Source of the DNA: Thermoanaerobaculia bacterium
GTDB taxonomy: Bacteria; Acidobacteriota; Thermoanaerobaculia; Multivoradales; JAHZIX01
NCBI GenBank assembly: GCA_027069135.1
Contig: JALXFE010000290.1
Span: forward strand, 1 to 56,660
Reading direction: 5' to 3'
Length of the DNA: 56,660 bases
The notes under the pieces were generated by a model. The model had not been told where the DNA came from and ran no database searches. It saw only the letters and a list, made by a program, of their open reading frames with translations. Both the position numbers and the translations under genes were made by a program. Shown here in pieces: positions 1 to 10,100 of the stretch (the stretch's first letter is position 1; each line of letters starts with the position of its first letter).

Positions 1-425
1 TTTCGGGACTCTGGTAAGGCGTGAGGACAAGTAATAGCAGAGCTATTGCGCGGAGGAACAACGCAGCTAGAGCCCGAAAGGGCCGCGTATTTATGCGATG
101 AATTTGTCAATCGGGACACTAGCGCACGAGGTGGTCGCCGGCATGTCCCTGAGGAACCCTTGACCTCGTATCAAGGGCCCCTGAAATTTGTTACGCCACG
201 CTCTGAGCCGGACCATGGGCCGGGGCGGGCAACACGAACGTTTTTCGGGCTCTCTCGGACTCGAGGATCTCCCGGGGATAGAAGCGGTCCAATGGGGAAC
301 GCTCTAGAAGATCCGGGTCGGCCTTCGCGAAAACCTCCCAAGAGGAAGACGGCATGCCCCGCACGCGCTCGTTGATCCAACAGATGAAGGCGAGAGTAAT
401 CGTCTCGTGGTACTTCTGCGGCGGG
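1..425. other. 425-bp stretch without a recognisable gene
   Basis: No reading frame here has a family signature or a convincing ribosome binding site. In frame 2 the first ten codons read FGTLVRREDK before a TAA at 32-34, so the tail of an upstream plus-strand gene is possible but cannot be supported from ten residues. Two small perfect hairpins are visible: AATAGC/GCTATT at 33-47 and CCCTTGA/TCAAGGG at 157-177. Neither is followed by a clear T-run. The rest looks like ordinary intergenic DNA downstream of the minus-strand gene at 426-1196. Confidence 0.4.
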
Positions 426-1196
426 TTAACCTCCCCGTTCCCAAGCGGCTCGGAGCTTGGTCAGTGGCGCCGCGACTCGACCCGTTGGCTTGACAGGTTT
501 TCGATCCTCCCAACCGGCGGGCTCGATTTCTACCTCCCAGACCAACTCTCGGGTCTTTTCGGCCCTATGGAGGACCGCGTCGATTTTCGAAGCCATGGGA
601 CAGAAGATGAAGGGCCGGCGGGGATAGACGCGATCGTTGACCCAATATTGGCTCCAAGCTTCCGTCGTGGCGACGAAGAGCTCGGCAAATCCTGCCGCTG
701 ACGGATACTTGCCCTCGACCTCCAAACAGCCGTTAATGCAGATGTCTACGTAGGACTGCACCATGGGAAATTGGGGGGAAGGCAGATTGTCCGGGATCTT
801 CTCCGGCGGGAAGCTGTTGATGTAGGCCCAGAAAACTCCTTCCGGGGGCTCCCTTCGGCCGTCCAACATTCGAAGTTTCGAACGCTCAATCCGACAGCGC
901 CGATAGCCTGCGCTCTCCCGATGATCGGTGGCCGCCAGCTCTTCTTCGCTCACGGCGTAGATCACGCCATTGCACTCTGCGGCGGGGTCGTCCAAAGCTC
1001 CAAGGTATGTCGTCGTAAGACCACTCGAGGCTCCCCTCGCCCACCATCCCCGGCGGACCCCTAAGGCGACACAGGGCCAGGCATCGCGAGCCGAAGGAGT
1101 GGTGCGCTTGCGGGACTCGTCTTCGATCAACGAGCCATATCCGAAAATGTAGTTCTGTGGTCCGGTCTTGTGGGCTCCGATCTCGATGCACTTCAT
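426..1196 (-). CDS. Gamma-glutamylcyclotransferase-like protein
   Basis: The 256-residue protein carries the family hallmark YGSL at residues 20-23 (context IFGYGSLI), near the N-terminus, where the GGCT fold binds the gamma-glutamyl substrate. A second typical segment, DHRESAGYRR, lies about 70 residues later. Family members cleave gamma-glutamyl amino acids or glutathione-like peptides to 5-oxoproline, but this subgroup is also often uncharacterised, so the substrate is open. No signal peptide is seen, so it is probably cytosolic. The ATG at 1196 is preceded by GAGGAGA at good spacing. The gene is transcribed divergently from the pyruvate dehydrogenase operon, with about 290 bp between them. 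The C-terminal 40 residues are basic and low in complexity. Confidence 0.75.
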   Translation of the reverse strand: MKCIEIGAHKTGPQNYIFGYGSLIEDESRKRTTPSARDAWPCVALGVRRGWWARGASSGLTTTYLGALDDPAAECNGVIYAVSEEELAATDHRESAGYRRCRIERSKLRMLDGRREPPEGVFWAYINSFPPEKIPDNLPSPQFPMVQSYVDICINGCLEVEGKYPSAAGFAELFVATTEAWSQYWVNDRVYPRRPFIFCPMASKIDAVLHRAEKTRELVWEVEIEPAGWEDRKPVKPTGRVAAPLTKLRAAWERGG

Positions 1197-1350
1197 GAGC
1201 GGTCTCCTCTAACTCCTTGTGGACGTTACCTCTCTTTGTCGTCTCGCCCAGAAAAATGTAACTGCGGTATTCTTTCGTCCCCGCCCGGCGGGACCGCCTC
1301 GATAGGATTGTTCAGAATCTCGCACACTCTCTTCCCCCAATGAACCCCCC

Positions 1351-1379
1351 TTGACTTCGTTTCGGGACTTCGAGAGATT
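1351..1379 (+). promoter_or_regulatory. Possible sigma70-type promoter of the PDH operon
   Basis: A good -35 match, TTGACT (1351-1356), is followed after 17 bp by a weak -10, GAGATT (1374-1379). It would give a leader of about 100 nt before the aceE start at 1489. The -10 matches the consensus at only three of six positions, so this is a candidate only. Confidence 0.25.
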
Positions 1380-1488
1380 GCCTTTTCACACTGATTTTCC
1401 CGGGCTTGGGATCGCCCGACGAGCTTCATGGAGTTCTTTCCAACGCTTGCCGCGAGATTCCGGACCCGAGGGGAGGCGCCTTTCAAGC

Positions 1489-4155
1489 ATGGCCGATTTC
1501 AAGGCTCGCGACATCGACCCCCAAGAGACCCTCGAATGGCTGGAGTCCATCGATTCCGTCCTGCGCGCGGACGGTGCCGACCGGGTGCGGTTTCTTCTCG
1601 AGGCTCTGGGCGAGCACTCCGCCCGCGTCGGCGCTGCTTCTCCCTTCGAAGCGTCGACGGCCTACCTCAACACGCTGCGGCCAGAAGACGAGCCCGAGCT
1701 GCCGGGCGATCCGGAGATCGAGGAACGGCTCCTCGCCTATATCCGCTGGAACGCCATGGCCATGGTCGTTCGAACCAATAGAGATTTCGACGGGCTCGGT
1801 GGGCACATCGCGACCTTCGCTTCTTCCGCCAACCTCTACGAGATGGGATTCAACCACTTCTGGCGAGGCCGCACCCAGGACCACGGCGGGGACATGATCT
1901 ACATCCAGGGCCACGGCTCTCCGGGGATCTATGCCCGGGCCTTTCTCGAAGGGCGGCTCGGGGAGGAGGATCTCCATCGGTTCCGTCGGGAAACCGGTGG
2001 CGGAGGCCTCCCCTCCTATCCCCATCCTTGGCTCATGCCGGATTTTTGGCAGTACGCCGTGGTGTCCATGGGCCTCGGTCCCCTCTTGGCCATGTACCAG
2101 GCCCGCTTCATGAAGTATCTGGACCGCCGCGGCCTCATCGATGCTGGAGACCGCAAGGTCTGGGCCTTTCTCGGTGACGGCGAAACCGACGAGCCGGAAT
2201 CTCTAGGCGCACTCACCTTCGCCTCCCGCGAAAAGCTCGACAACCTCGTCTTCGTCATCAACTGCAACCTTCAGCGGCTGGACGGGCCGGTCCGGGGCAA
2301 TGGAAAGATCATCCAGGAGCTGGAAGGTGCCTTTAGGGGGGCTGGCTGGAACGTCCTCAAGGTGATTTGGGGCAGCGCTTGGAACCCTCTTCTGGCCAAG
2401 GATGTAGACGGCCATCTGCGAGCCCGCATGGAAGGAATGGTGGATGGCGACTACCAGAACTTCTCCGTCCAAGGAGGCTCCTATGTCCGGGATCAATTCT
2501 TCGGAGCTTCTCCGGAACTCCAGGCGATGGTGCAGGATCTGACGGACGAGGACTTCGATCACCTCGCCCTGGCCTTCGGCGGCCACGACCCCAAGAAGAT
2601 CCATGCCGCCTTCAAGGCCGCGTCCGAGCATCGGGGTGGGCCCACCCTCATCCTTGCCAAGACCGTCAAGGGCTATGGCATGGGTACTGCCGGGCAAGGG
2701 CAGAACACGACGCATCAGCTCAAGAAGCTGGGGGAAGACTCCCTGCGTGCCTTCCGCGACTTTTTCCGGGTTCCGATCGATGACGATCAGTTGAAGCAGG
2801 TCCCCTTCTACCGTCCACCGGCAGATAGCCCGGAGCTCGCCTACTTGCAGGAGCGGCGTCAGCAGTTGGGCGGGTACCTGCCGCGCCGAACGGGAGAAGC
2901 GCCCGCCCTCGATATCCCGAATCTGGATACCTTCGACGTGCTGCTCAAGGATTCCGGGGACCGGCAACTCTCCACCACCAGGGCCTTCGTCCGGGCCCTC
3001 TCGCTGCTGATCCGTAACAAGGAGCTCAAGGAGCATCTCGTGCCAATCCTGGCGGACGAGGCGCGAACCTTCGGCATGGAGGGCCTCTTCCGCCAATTGG
3101 GTATCTACTCCCCCGTCGGCCAGAAGTACACACCGGTCGATTCCGAACAGCTGATGTACTACCGGGAAGAAGAAGACGGCCAGATCCTCCAGGAAGGCAT
3201 CAGCGAGGCCGGCGCGCTCTCTTCCTGGATCGCCGCCGCTACCTCCTACGCCAACCACGGCGTGCCGATGATCCCCTTCTTCATCTACTACTCCATGTTC
3301 GGCTTCCAGCGCATCGGCGATCTGGCCTGGGCCGCCAGCGATATGCGGGCCCGGGGTTTCCTCCTGGGCGCGACTTCCGGCCGCACGACCCTGAACGGCG
3401 AAGGGCTCCAACATCAGGATGGTCACAGCCAGATCCTGGCCTCGACCTTCCCCACCTGCCGGGCCTACGACCCGACCTACGCCTACGAGGTCGCCGTCAT
3501 CCTTCAAGCCGGCCTGCAGAAGATGTATGGGGACCAGGAGGATGTCTTCTACTACCTCACCCTCCTCAACGAGAATTACTCTCATGGTGCCATGCCGAAG
3601 GGTGTGGAGGAGGGCATTCTCAAGGGTCTGTACCGTCTCAGGAAGGGCCGCCGAAAGCAGAAAAAGGTGACACTCTTGGGCTGCGGCTCTATCCTTCGCG
3701 AAGTGGAAGCAGCGGCGGAGATTCTCGAGACCGACTACAAAGTCTCCGCCGAGGTTTGGAGCGCGACGAGCTTCAACGAGCTGGCTCGGGACGGCCGATC
3801 CACGGATCGCTGGAACCGTCTCCATCCGGAAGACGAGCCGCGTCAGGCCTACGTCACCGAATGCCTGGGCGCAGCGACGGGACCGGTGATCGCCGCCACC
3901 GACTACATGCGTAATTTTGCCGACCAGATCCGAGCCTGGGTGCCCCGTTCCTATACTGTCTTGGGCACCGACGGCTTCGGACGTAGCGACACCCGGGAAG
4001 CTCTACGCCGCTTCTTCGAAGTGGACCGAGGCTCGGTAGTGGTCGCCGCCTTGAGGGCTTTAGCCGACGAGGGATCCGTGTCGCCCAAGGAAGTAACGAA
4101 GGCCATCCGGTACTTCGAGATCGATCCGGAGACGCCGGATCCCGTCACCGTCTGA
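1489..4155 (+). CDS. aceE: Pyruvate dehydrogenase E1 component, homodimeric type
   Basis: E1 decarboxylates pyruvate with thiamine diphosphate and reductively acetylates the lipoyl group of E2 in the PDH complex, feeding acetyl-CoA to the TCA cycle. The 888-residue length is almost exactly that of the single-chain (alpha2) E1 of proteobacteria. The thiamine-diphosphate motif starts at GDGETDEPES (about residues 229-238) and ends near NCNLQRLDG; the region IQGHGSPGIYAR and the C-terminal transketolase-like domain are also present. An open frame runs upstream to 1351, but the ATG at 1489 is chosen because it gives the family length and sits about 9 bases after GGGGAGG. The gene is first in an operon with aceF (30-bp gap) and lpdA. 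Confidence 0.95.
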   Translation: MADFKARDIDPQETLEWLESIDSVLRADGADRVRFLLEALGEHSARVGAASPFEASTAYLNTLRPEDEPELPGDPEIEERLLAYIRWNAMAMVVRTNRDFDGLGGHIATFASSANLYEMGFNHFWRGRTQDHGGDMIYIQGHGSPGIYARAFLEGRLGEEDLHRFRRETGGGGLPSYPHPWLMPDFWQYAVVSMGLGPLLAMYQARFMKYLDRRGLIDAGDRKVWAFLGDGETDEPESLGALTFASREKLDNLVFVINCNLQRLDGPVRGNGKIIQELEGAFRGAGWNVLKVIWGSAWNPLLAKDVDGHLRARMEGMVDGDYQNFSVQGGSYVRDQFFGASPELQAMVQDLTDEDFDHLALAFGGHDPKKIHAAFKAASEHRGGPTLILAKTVKGYGMGTAGQGQNTTHQLKKLGEDSLRAFRDFFRVPIDDDQLKQVPFYRPPADSPELAYLQERRQQLGGYLPRRTGEAPALDIPNLDTFDVLLKDSGDRQLSTTRAFVRALSLLIRNKELKEHLVPILADEARTFGMEGLFRQLGIYSPVGQKYTPVDSEQLMYYREEEDGQILQEGISEAGALSSWIAAATSYANHGVPMIPFFIYYSMFGFQRIGDLAWAASDMRARGFLLGATSGRTTLNGEGLQHQDGHSQILASTFPTCRAYDPTYAYEVAVILQAGLQKMYGDQEDVFYYLTLLNENYSHGAMPKGVEEGILKGLYRLRKGRRKQKKVTLLGCGSILREVEAAAEILETDYKVSAEVWSATSFNELARDGRSTDRWNRLHPEDEPRQAYVTECLGAATGPVIAATDYMRNFADQIRAWVPRSYTVLGTDGFGRSDTREALRRFFEVDRGSVVVAALRALADEGSVSPKEVTKAIRYFEIDPETPDPVTV

Positions 4156-4185
4156 GTCCGCCAATACCGGCAAGAAGGAGAGATT

Positions 4186-5472
4186 GTGGCCAAGATCCAA
4201 GACATTCCCGTTCCGGATATCGGAGACTTCGATGAAGTCGACGTCGTGGAAGTACTGGTTGGGGTCGGCGACCGCGTGGCGGAGGAAGACTCCCTCATCA
4301 CCCTCGAGAGTGACAAAGCCTCGATGGAGGTGCCCGCCCCGCAGGCCGGAATCGTTCGGGAGCTCAAAGTCTCCCCCGGGGACAAGATCGGCCCCGGGGC
4401 CGTGATCCTCACCTTGGAGATCGAAGACACCGAAGACACGGCAGGGGAATCCGCGGCGGTGCCGGAGGTAGCGGTCGCGGAACCCTCTCCCGCCCCTAAG
4501 CCATCACCTCCCGCGGCAGCGCCCTCTCCGGAACCAGCCCCAACTCCGGTGGACGAGGCAGCCTTCGCCCAGGCCCATGCCAGCCCTGCCATCCGGCGTT
4601 ACGCGCGGGAACTCGGGGTCGATCTGGGCAAAGTCGAGGGATCCGGTCGTAAGGGACGTATCCTCAAGGAGGACGTCCAAAGCTTCGTCAAGAAAGCCGT
4701 CGCCGACAGGCCCTCAGCCGGTTCCGGAGCAGGATTTTCTCTCCCGGAGATGCCCGACATCGACTTCTCAAAATTCGGCGAAATCGAGATACAACCTCTC
4801 TCCCGCATCCAGAGGCTCTCCGGCGCCAACCTCTCTCGGGCCTGGATCACGGTCCCCCACGTCACTCAATTCGACGAAGCGGACATCACCGAGATGGAGG
4901 CCTTTCGCAAGGCTCATAAAGACCAAGCCGCCGCTTTAGGCCTCAAGCTGACACCGGTGGCTTTTCTTCTCAAAGCGGTCGCCCGGGCACTGCTTGATTT
5001 CCCGACCTTCAACGCCTCCCTCTCGGCGGATCGGGAGAGCCTGGTCCTCAAGAAATACGTCAACATCGGCGTCGCTGTCGACACCCCAAAAGGCCTCATC
5101 GTGCCGGTCATCCGGGATGTTGGTAGCAAGGGCCTCTTCGACCTGGGAAAAGAGCTGGGCGAGGTCAGCGCCCGGGCCCGGGACGGCAAGCTCACTCCCC
5201 GGGATCTTTCCGGAGGGTGTTTCTCCATCTCGAGCCTCGGAGGCATCGGGGGCACAGCCTTCACGCCCATTGTCAACGCTCCGGAAGTCGCCATCCTCGG
5301 GGTCTCCCGTTCGTCCATGAAGCCCATATGGCAGGGGGGGGAGTTCGTACCACGGCTGATGCTCCCCCTTTCCCTGTCCTACGATCACCGGGTCATCGAC
5401 GGCGCCAGTGCCGCCCGCTTCGTCGTCCACCTCTCCGGCCTTCTGAGTGATCTACGCCGGCTACTGCTGTGA
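4186..5472 (+). CDS. aceF: Dihydrolipoyllysine acetyltransferase (PDH E2)
   Basis: E2 is the core of the PDH complex and transfers the acetyl group to CoA. The 428-residue protein has one lipoyl domain (residues 1-80) with lipoyl lysine K44 in ESDKASMEV, an Ala/Pro-rich swinging linker (about 85-125), a peripheral-subunit-binding domain (about 132-167, [15 protein letters not shown]) and the catalytic acyltransferase domain. The active-site HxxxDG is H401-D405-G406 in YDHRVIDGA. Enterobacterial E2 has three lipoyl domains; this one has a single copy. The start is a GTG at 4186 with GAAGGAG five bases upstream. It is followed by lpdA after 13 bp. Confidence 0.95.
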   Translation: MAKIQDIPVPDIGDFDEVDVVEVLVGVGDRVAEEDSLITLESDKASMEVPAPQAGIVRELKVSPGDKIGPGAVILTLEIEDTEDTAGESAAVPEVAVAEPSPAPKPSPPAAAPSPEPAPTPVDEAAFAQAHASPAIRRYARELGVDLGKVEGSGRKGRILKEDVQSFVKKAVADRPSAGSGAGFSLPEMPDIDFSKFGEIEIQPLSRIQRLSGANLSRAWITVPHVTQFDEADITEMEAFRKAHKDQAAALGLKLTPVAFLLKAVARALLDFPTFNASLSADRESLVLKKYVNIGVAVDTPKGLIVPVIRDVGSKGLFDLGKELGEVSARARDGKLTPRDLSGGCFSISSLGGIGGTAFTPIVNAPEVAILGVSRSSMKPIWQGGEFVPRLMLPLSLSYDHRVIDGASAARFVVHLSGLLSDLRRLLL

Positions 5473-5485
5473 TGAGGAGCCCCGC

Positions 5486-6946
5486 ATGAGCCAGACCTTA
5501 GAAACTCCCGGCCCGGACCTAGGCAAAGCCGACCTCCACGCCGAAGTCCTCGTCTTGGGCGCCGGCCCCGGCGGCTACACTGCAGCCTTCCGCGCCGCGG
5601 ACCTGGGCAAGAAAGTGGTTCTGGTCGAGCGTTACCCGAGCCTCGGCGGGGTCTGCCTCAACGTCGGCTGCATCCCCTCGAAGGCCCTCCTCCACGCCGC
5701 CAAGGTCCTCGACGAGGTCGATGCCTTCTCGGGTCATGGCCTTCATTTCGGCAAGCCCAAGATAGACCTCGACGCCTTGCGGGCTTGGAAAGAAGGCATC
5801 GTCAGCCGCCTGACCGGAGGTCTTGCTACCCTTGCCAAGCAACGAAAAGTGCAGGTCGTCCAGGGGACCGGAAAGCTCGTCTCCTCCCATCGCCTGGAGG
5901 TCGAAACCCCGGAAGGCCCACGGCAGATCTCCTTCGATCAATGCATCCTCGCCGCCGGTTCCCGGGTCGTGAAGCTCCCCTTCATCCCCTGGGAGGACCC
6001 CCGGGTCTTGGACTCCACCGACGCTCTGGAGCTGGCCGACGTCCCGCAACGGCTGCTCGTCCTAGGCGGCGGCATCATCGGTCTCGAAATGGCCACCGTC
6101 TACCACGGCCTGGGCTCCAAGATCACCGTCGTCGAGCTCATGGACAGCCTCATCCCGGGTTGTGACAAAGATCTCGTACGCCCCCTGCAACGACGCATCG
6201 CCAAACGGTACGAGAACATCTTCCTGTCGACCAAGGTCACGGCCGTCGAAGCGACGAAGAAGGGCCTGGTCGCCCATTTTGAAGGCAAGAAAGCTCCCGA
6301 GAAAGACACCTTCGACGCCATCCTCGTCGCCGTCGGCCGCCGCCCCAACGGAGATTCGATCGGCGCCGAAGCGGCCGGCGTCGAGATCGACGATCGGGGT
6401 TTCGTCCCCGTGGACCGCCAACAGCGCACCAACGTGCCTCATATCTTCGCCATCGGTGACCTCGTCGGTCAGCCCATGCTGGCCCACAAAGCCATTCCCG
6501 AGGGCAAGGTCGCCGCCGAAGTCGCCGCCGGCCACAAGAGCAGCTTCGACGCCCGGGTCATTCCCAGCGTCGCCTACACCGATCCGGAAATCGCTTGGGT
6601 CGGGCTCTCCGAGACAGAGGCCAAGGCGAAGGGCACCGCCTACGAAAAGGGAAGCTTCCCCTGGGCCGCCAGTGGTCGCTCCCTCTCCATGGGCCGGGAC
6701 GAAGGCCTGACCAAAATCCTCTTCGACCCGCAAACCGATCGGGTCCTGGGCGGCGGCATCGTCGGTCCCCACGCCGGAGATCTCATCAGCGAAATCGCCT
6801 TAGCCATCGAAATGGATTGTGAAGCCTCCGACCTGGGCCTCACCATCCACCCCCACCCCACCCTCTCAGAGACCATCGCCCTGGCTGCTGAGTCCTTTGA
6901 GGGAACCCTGACAGATCTCTACCTCCCGAAGCGCAAGAAGAAATAG
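5486..6946 (+). CDS. lpdA: Dihydrolipoyl dehydrogenase (PDH E3)
   Basis: E3 reoxidises the dihydrolipoyl group of E2 with FAD and NAD+. The 486-residue protein has the FAD dinucleotide-binding motif GAGPGG (25-30), the redox-active disulfide C57/C62 in GGVCLNVGCIPSKALL, an NAD-binding motif LGGGIIGLEMA, and the C-terminal catalytic His-Glu segment IHPHPTLSE (about 455-465). The frame is open upstream to 5447, overlapping aceF, but the ATG at 5486 follows GATGAGGAGC and removes a non-conserved leader. As last gene of the operon it is probably dedicated to PDH, although E3 is often shared with the 2-oxoglutarate complex. Confidence 0.95.
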   Translation: MSQTLETPGPDLGKADLHAEVLVLGAGPGGYTAAFRAADLGKKVVLVERYPSLGGVCLNVGCIPSKALLHAAKVLDEVDAFSGHGLHFGKPKIDLDALRAWKEGIVSRLTGGLATLAKQRKVQVVQGTGKLVSSHRLEVETPEGPRQISFDQCILAAGSRVVKLPFIPWEDPRVLDSTDALELADVPQRLLVLGGGIIGLEMATVYHGLGSKITVVELMDSLIPGCDKDLVRPLQRRIAKRYENIFLSTKVTAVEATKKGLVAHFEGKKAPEKDTFDAILVAVGRRPNGDSIGAEAAGVEIDDRGFVPVDRQQRTNVPHIFAIGDLVGQPMLAHKAIPEGKVAAEVAAGHKSSFDARVIPSVAYTDPEIAWVGLSETEAKAKGTAYEKGSFPWAASGRSLSMGRDEGLTKILFDPQTDRVLGGGIVGPHAGDLISEIALAIEMDCEASDLGLTIHPHPTLSETIALAAESFEGTLTDLYLPKRKKK

Positions 6947-7136
6947 CCGCGGCTGAAAAAGAAATGCCATAAGCGAGCCGGTAGTGACCGATTCACAGGG
7001 GATCGGAGAGACTCCTCGGCCAGTCCTTTATAAGGTTCTACTTTCGCACTTTCTCTATTTCTATTTACTCCCACCCATCTCCCTGATACCTTCCCGCAGT
7101 CGATATTTTCTTATCCTGTACTGCCCAGAATTACTG

Positions 7137-7153
7137 CCAGCCGACCCGGCTGG
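7137..7153 (+). promoter_or_regulatory. Leader hairpin before the giant NTPase gene
   Basis: A perfect 7-bp inverted repeat, CCAGCCG/CGGCTGG with a three-base loop, ends 15 bases before the ATG at 7169, immediately upstream of the ribosome binding site. It could be an operator or a translation-modulating hairpin. The 6947-7168 gap is pyrimidine-rich and more AT-rich than its surroundings, which suits a promoter region, but no clear -35/-10 pair was found. Confidence 0.35.
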
Positions 7154-7168
7154 AATGGAGAGGGATGT

Positions 7169-10100
7169 ATGGGAGAGATCCGCAAATGGTTCTCCGAAAG
7201 GACCATCTTCGCGCCTTTCGGCCGCTACGAAGGCACCCGCCGTTCCGATGAGCCCGCCAACCAGGTTCTGATCGGGCGCGAAAAGCAACGCAGCCGTCTC
7301 CTCAACCTGCTCTTCACCGCAGGAAAAACCGGTGCCTTCCTCGTGACCGGTCAGCGAGGCTCCGGCAAGACCAGCTTCGTCCGCTACTGCCTGGACGAAT
7401 ACCGCGAGAATGTCTTCCGGCGATGGCTCGCGACCAACGTCGGCCGGCCGTTTTTCTGGGACCGCGTCGGAAACCTTCTCTTGGTCGGCATCCTGCCCAT
7501 CCTGGGCCTTCTCCTCATCTCGGAACTCACGCAGGCTACCCTGGTCGGCGAGGAACTTCGGTTCATCGAGCTCATGATCGTGGTGAGCCTGAGTTTCGTG
7601 GGTCTCTTTCCGCTCCTGGCAGCGCACCGGTGTGTCGCTCTGGCCATGCGGGGCCTGATGATCTCCTACGATCAGGCCAGAAGTGATCCGATCGGAGATT
7701 GGCCCCGCTCGAAACCCTGGCCGATCCTCGCGACCGCCCTGGTTGCCTTGTTCCTTCTTCTCTTGCCCGGCGGCAATACACCTCTTCTCTTCCTAGGAAA
7801 ATTGCTCCTTCTTTCCGGAGCGTTGGCTCTGTGCGGCTCTGCTCTGGCCTTAAGTCAGCACAGACGTTCCCAGCGCTGGAATCGGGAGAAGGCACTTTAC
7901 GGAGTGAAGCTCGGGAAACTCGGGATGACGCTCCCACAGCTCCTCAGCCTTCTCCCCTTCCTCTTGATCCTCTTGATCACCACCCCGCCGAAACCCCTCG
8001 AAGCTGCAGGTATCCGCAGTCATCTCTATTTCTACATCGCCGCTACCCTCTTGTGCCTTGGCCTGTCCTTTCTTGCAGATCTCTCCCACCGGGCCCTCAT
8101 CCGCTCTAGGCTGGAAGAAGAGGAAGCACGAAAAACCTATGGCGACTTTGGCGGGTCCATCCTGATCTGGAATGGCGTCTCTGGCACCTTGTTCGTACTC
8201 CTCGGCGCTTTCTTCTGCTACCGGTTCTTTGCTCAAGGACCTTGGGCGCACCTTACTACCGCGGGGATGTCCGCCCTCCCTTCTTCCATGAGATGGTTGG
8301 TACCCTGGGTCTTCCTCTTGGCCGTACCCGCAACCTTATGGCGAAGCAACTTCCGCCGGTTCAGCCATCAGGTCAAGAGAGGACAAGAACTTCCTCCCCT
8401 TCAGAACAACCCACCCATCAGTCTGCTCCTGGGCCTCAAGGCTTTGGGGTTTCTTGTTCTCGGCCTCCAGCTCAGCTTTCCCCTCATCGCGTTTCTCGCC
8501 CAGAGACTCGACGCGATCTCAAAGATCCCCCTGGAGCTCCGAAGCCTCTGCGAGAACTATCTATTCTGGTCAGATACTTCACTGGCCGCTGGCTTAGGCC
8601 TCCAGGGCGCCGAGAGTCTCGATCTCTTCCAGAACCTCTCCACCGACCTCCTATGGATCGGATCCGGCACGAACTTCATGGTGATCCTCGGGACTCTCGA
8701 GTTTATTTGGATCGTCCGAGCGGTCAATCACGGTATCGAGGATAGCTCCCTCCACCGCCCACCGATCCTCCCCCGCGGGCGGCAGGTTCATTCCGAGACT
8801 GAGAACTACACCATTGCACGCAGTCGGTATCTTCGGGATCTATCTCGCTCGACGTTTTTCTTCGGTATCTTCGACGCCTGGCTTCCGGTCCTGGTCGTCA
8901 ATGTAAATCTTGGCTTCGATGACCTCCAATATCGCCGTGTCGTGGAGGCGATGCTCGCGGGCTTGCGGGGGGCCTATTACGAAACCTTTCTACATTGGCG
9001 ACGCCCATTCGTCGCCGCCAAAAAAATCATCGTTGCGGGCCTACTTCTATTCTGTACCTTCAAAGTCGGCGACTTCATCTTCGACGCCAGTCGCTCGGCC
9101 ACCGACACCTCGGCGAACGACAGCCTCAAGAGCGCGACCTATTGCTCCTGGGCACAACAGAATCTCCAGTTGGATCAAAGGCCGGTCGGTGAAGCGTACT
9201 CTCCTACCCCCAAGGCCCTTTGGCTTACCTGTAGGGTGGGAGGCGAAGGCCTTCTACAGGCTCTCCAATGGCGCCCTTTGCACAGCGATGACAACTCGGT
9301 CACGCTGTCACGTCCCGTCGCTGGTGCTTCGACAGAGACAAGTCTGTCATCCCAATCCTCCGTTTCGTCGGAGTCTTTCCCCGAGACTTCGACTGATAGA
9401 AATTTACTCTTATTCCTCTTCGAAAACACTTCTCACCCTTTCCTCCAGCTCCGGGTCTACCACCTGCTGACCCTTTTGATTCTCTGGTTCATCTTCCGCA
9501 CCTTGTCCCGCCACCTGCCGATCGGTCTGCACCGCGAAACCTATCGCAAGATGTCCGAGCTCCATGAGCACTTATCCGCCAGCGTGCGAGAGGAGCTCCC
9601 CCCGGAGGTTGCCGGCCCGGTCAGCGTCTTCAACGCCTTCTTCCGACGCAAGGTCCGCCACAAGTCTATGGATCCCTTCGACCCGCGCACCGTGGAAGTC
9701 CAATTCCAGCGCACTCTCGAAGAGCTACAGGAGCGAGATGCCCGCCTACCTTTCGCGCCCAACCACCGGGTGAGCCTTCCCACTCCTGACATCATCTTTG
9801 TATTCGACGAGCTCGACAAGATCGGCGTCGGTCGGGTCGTGAAACCGCTCGGCCCCGACACGGCAGCGCGAGATAACGAAGCCCCAATGACCCAGGGTCG
9901 AGAACGGGCCCAACGCCTCCACAAACTGTTTGGAGATCTCAAGAATCTCCTCTCCTGCGCCAACGCTCGCTTTATCTTTCTGGGGGCTCGCAACCTGCAT
10001 GACGAAACCCTCGCCGACTACGCGGATCGAAACCCTCTCTTGAGTAATATTTTCGACGAGGATATCTACCTACCCTCTCTGCTCGGAGACTCGAGCTTCT

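Noticed and set aside
2203-3825. 540-codon open frame antisense to aceE
   Set aside because: Composition is the complement of a highly biased gene and it lacks any family signature; the plus-strand aceE explains it.
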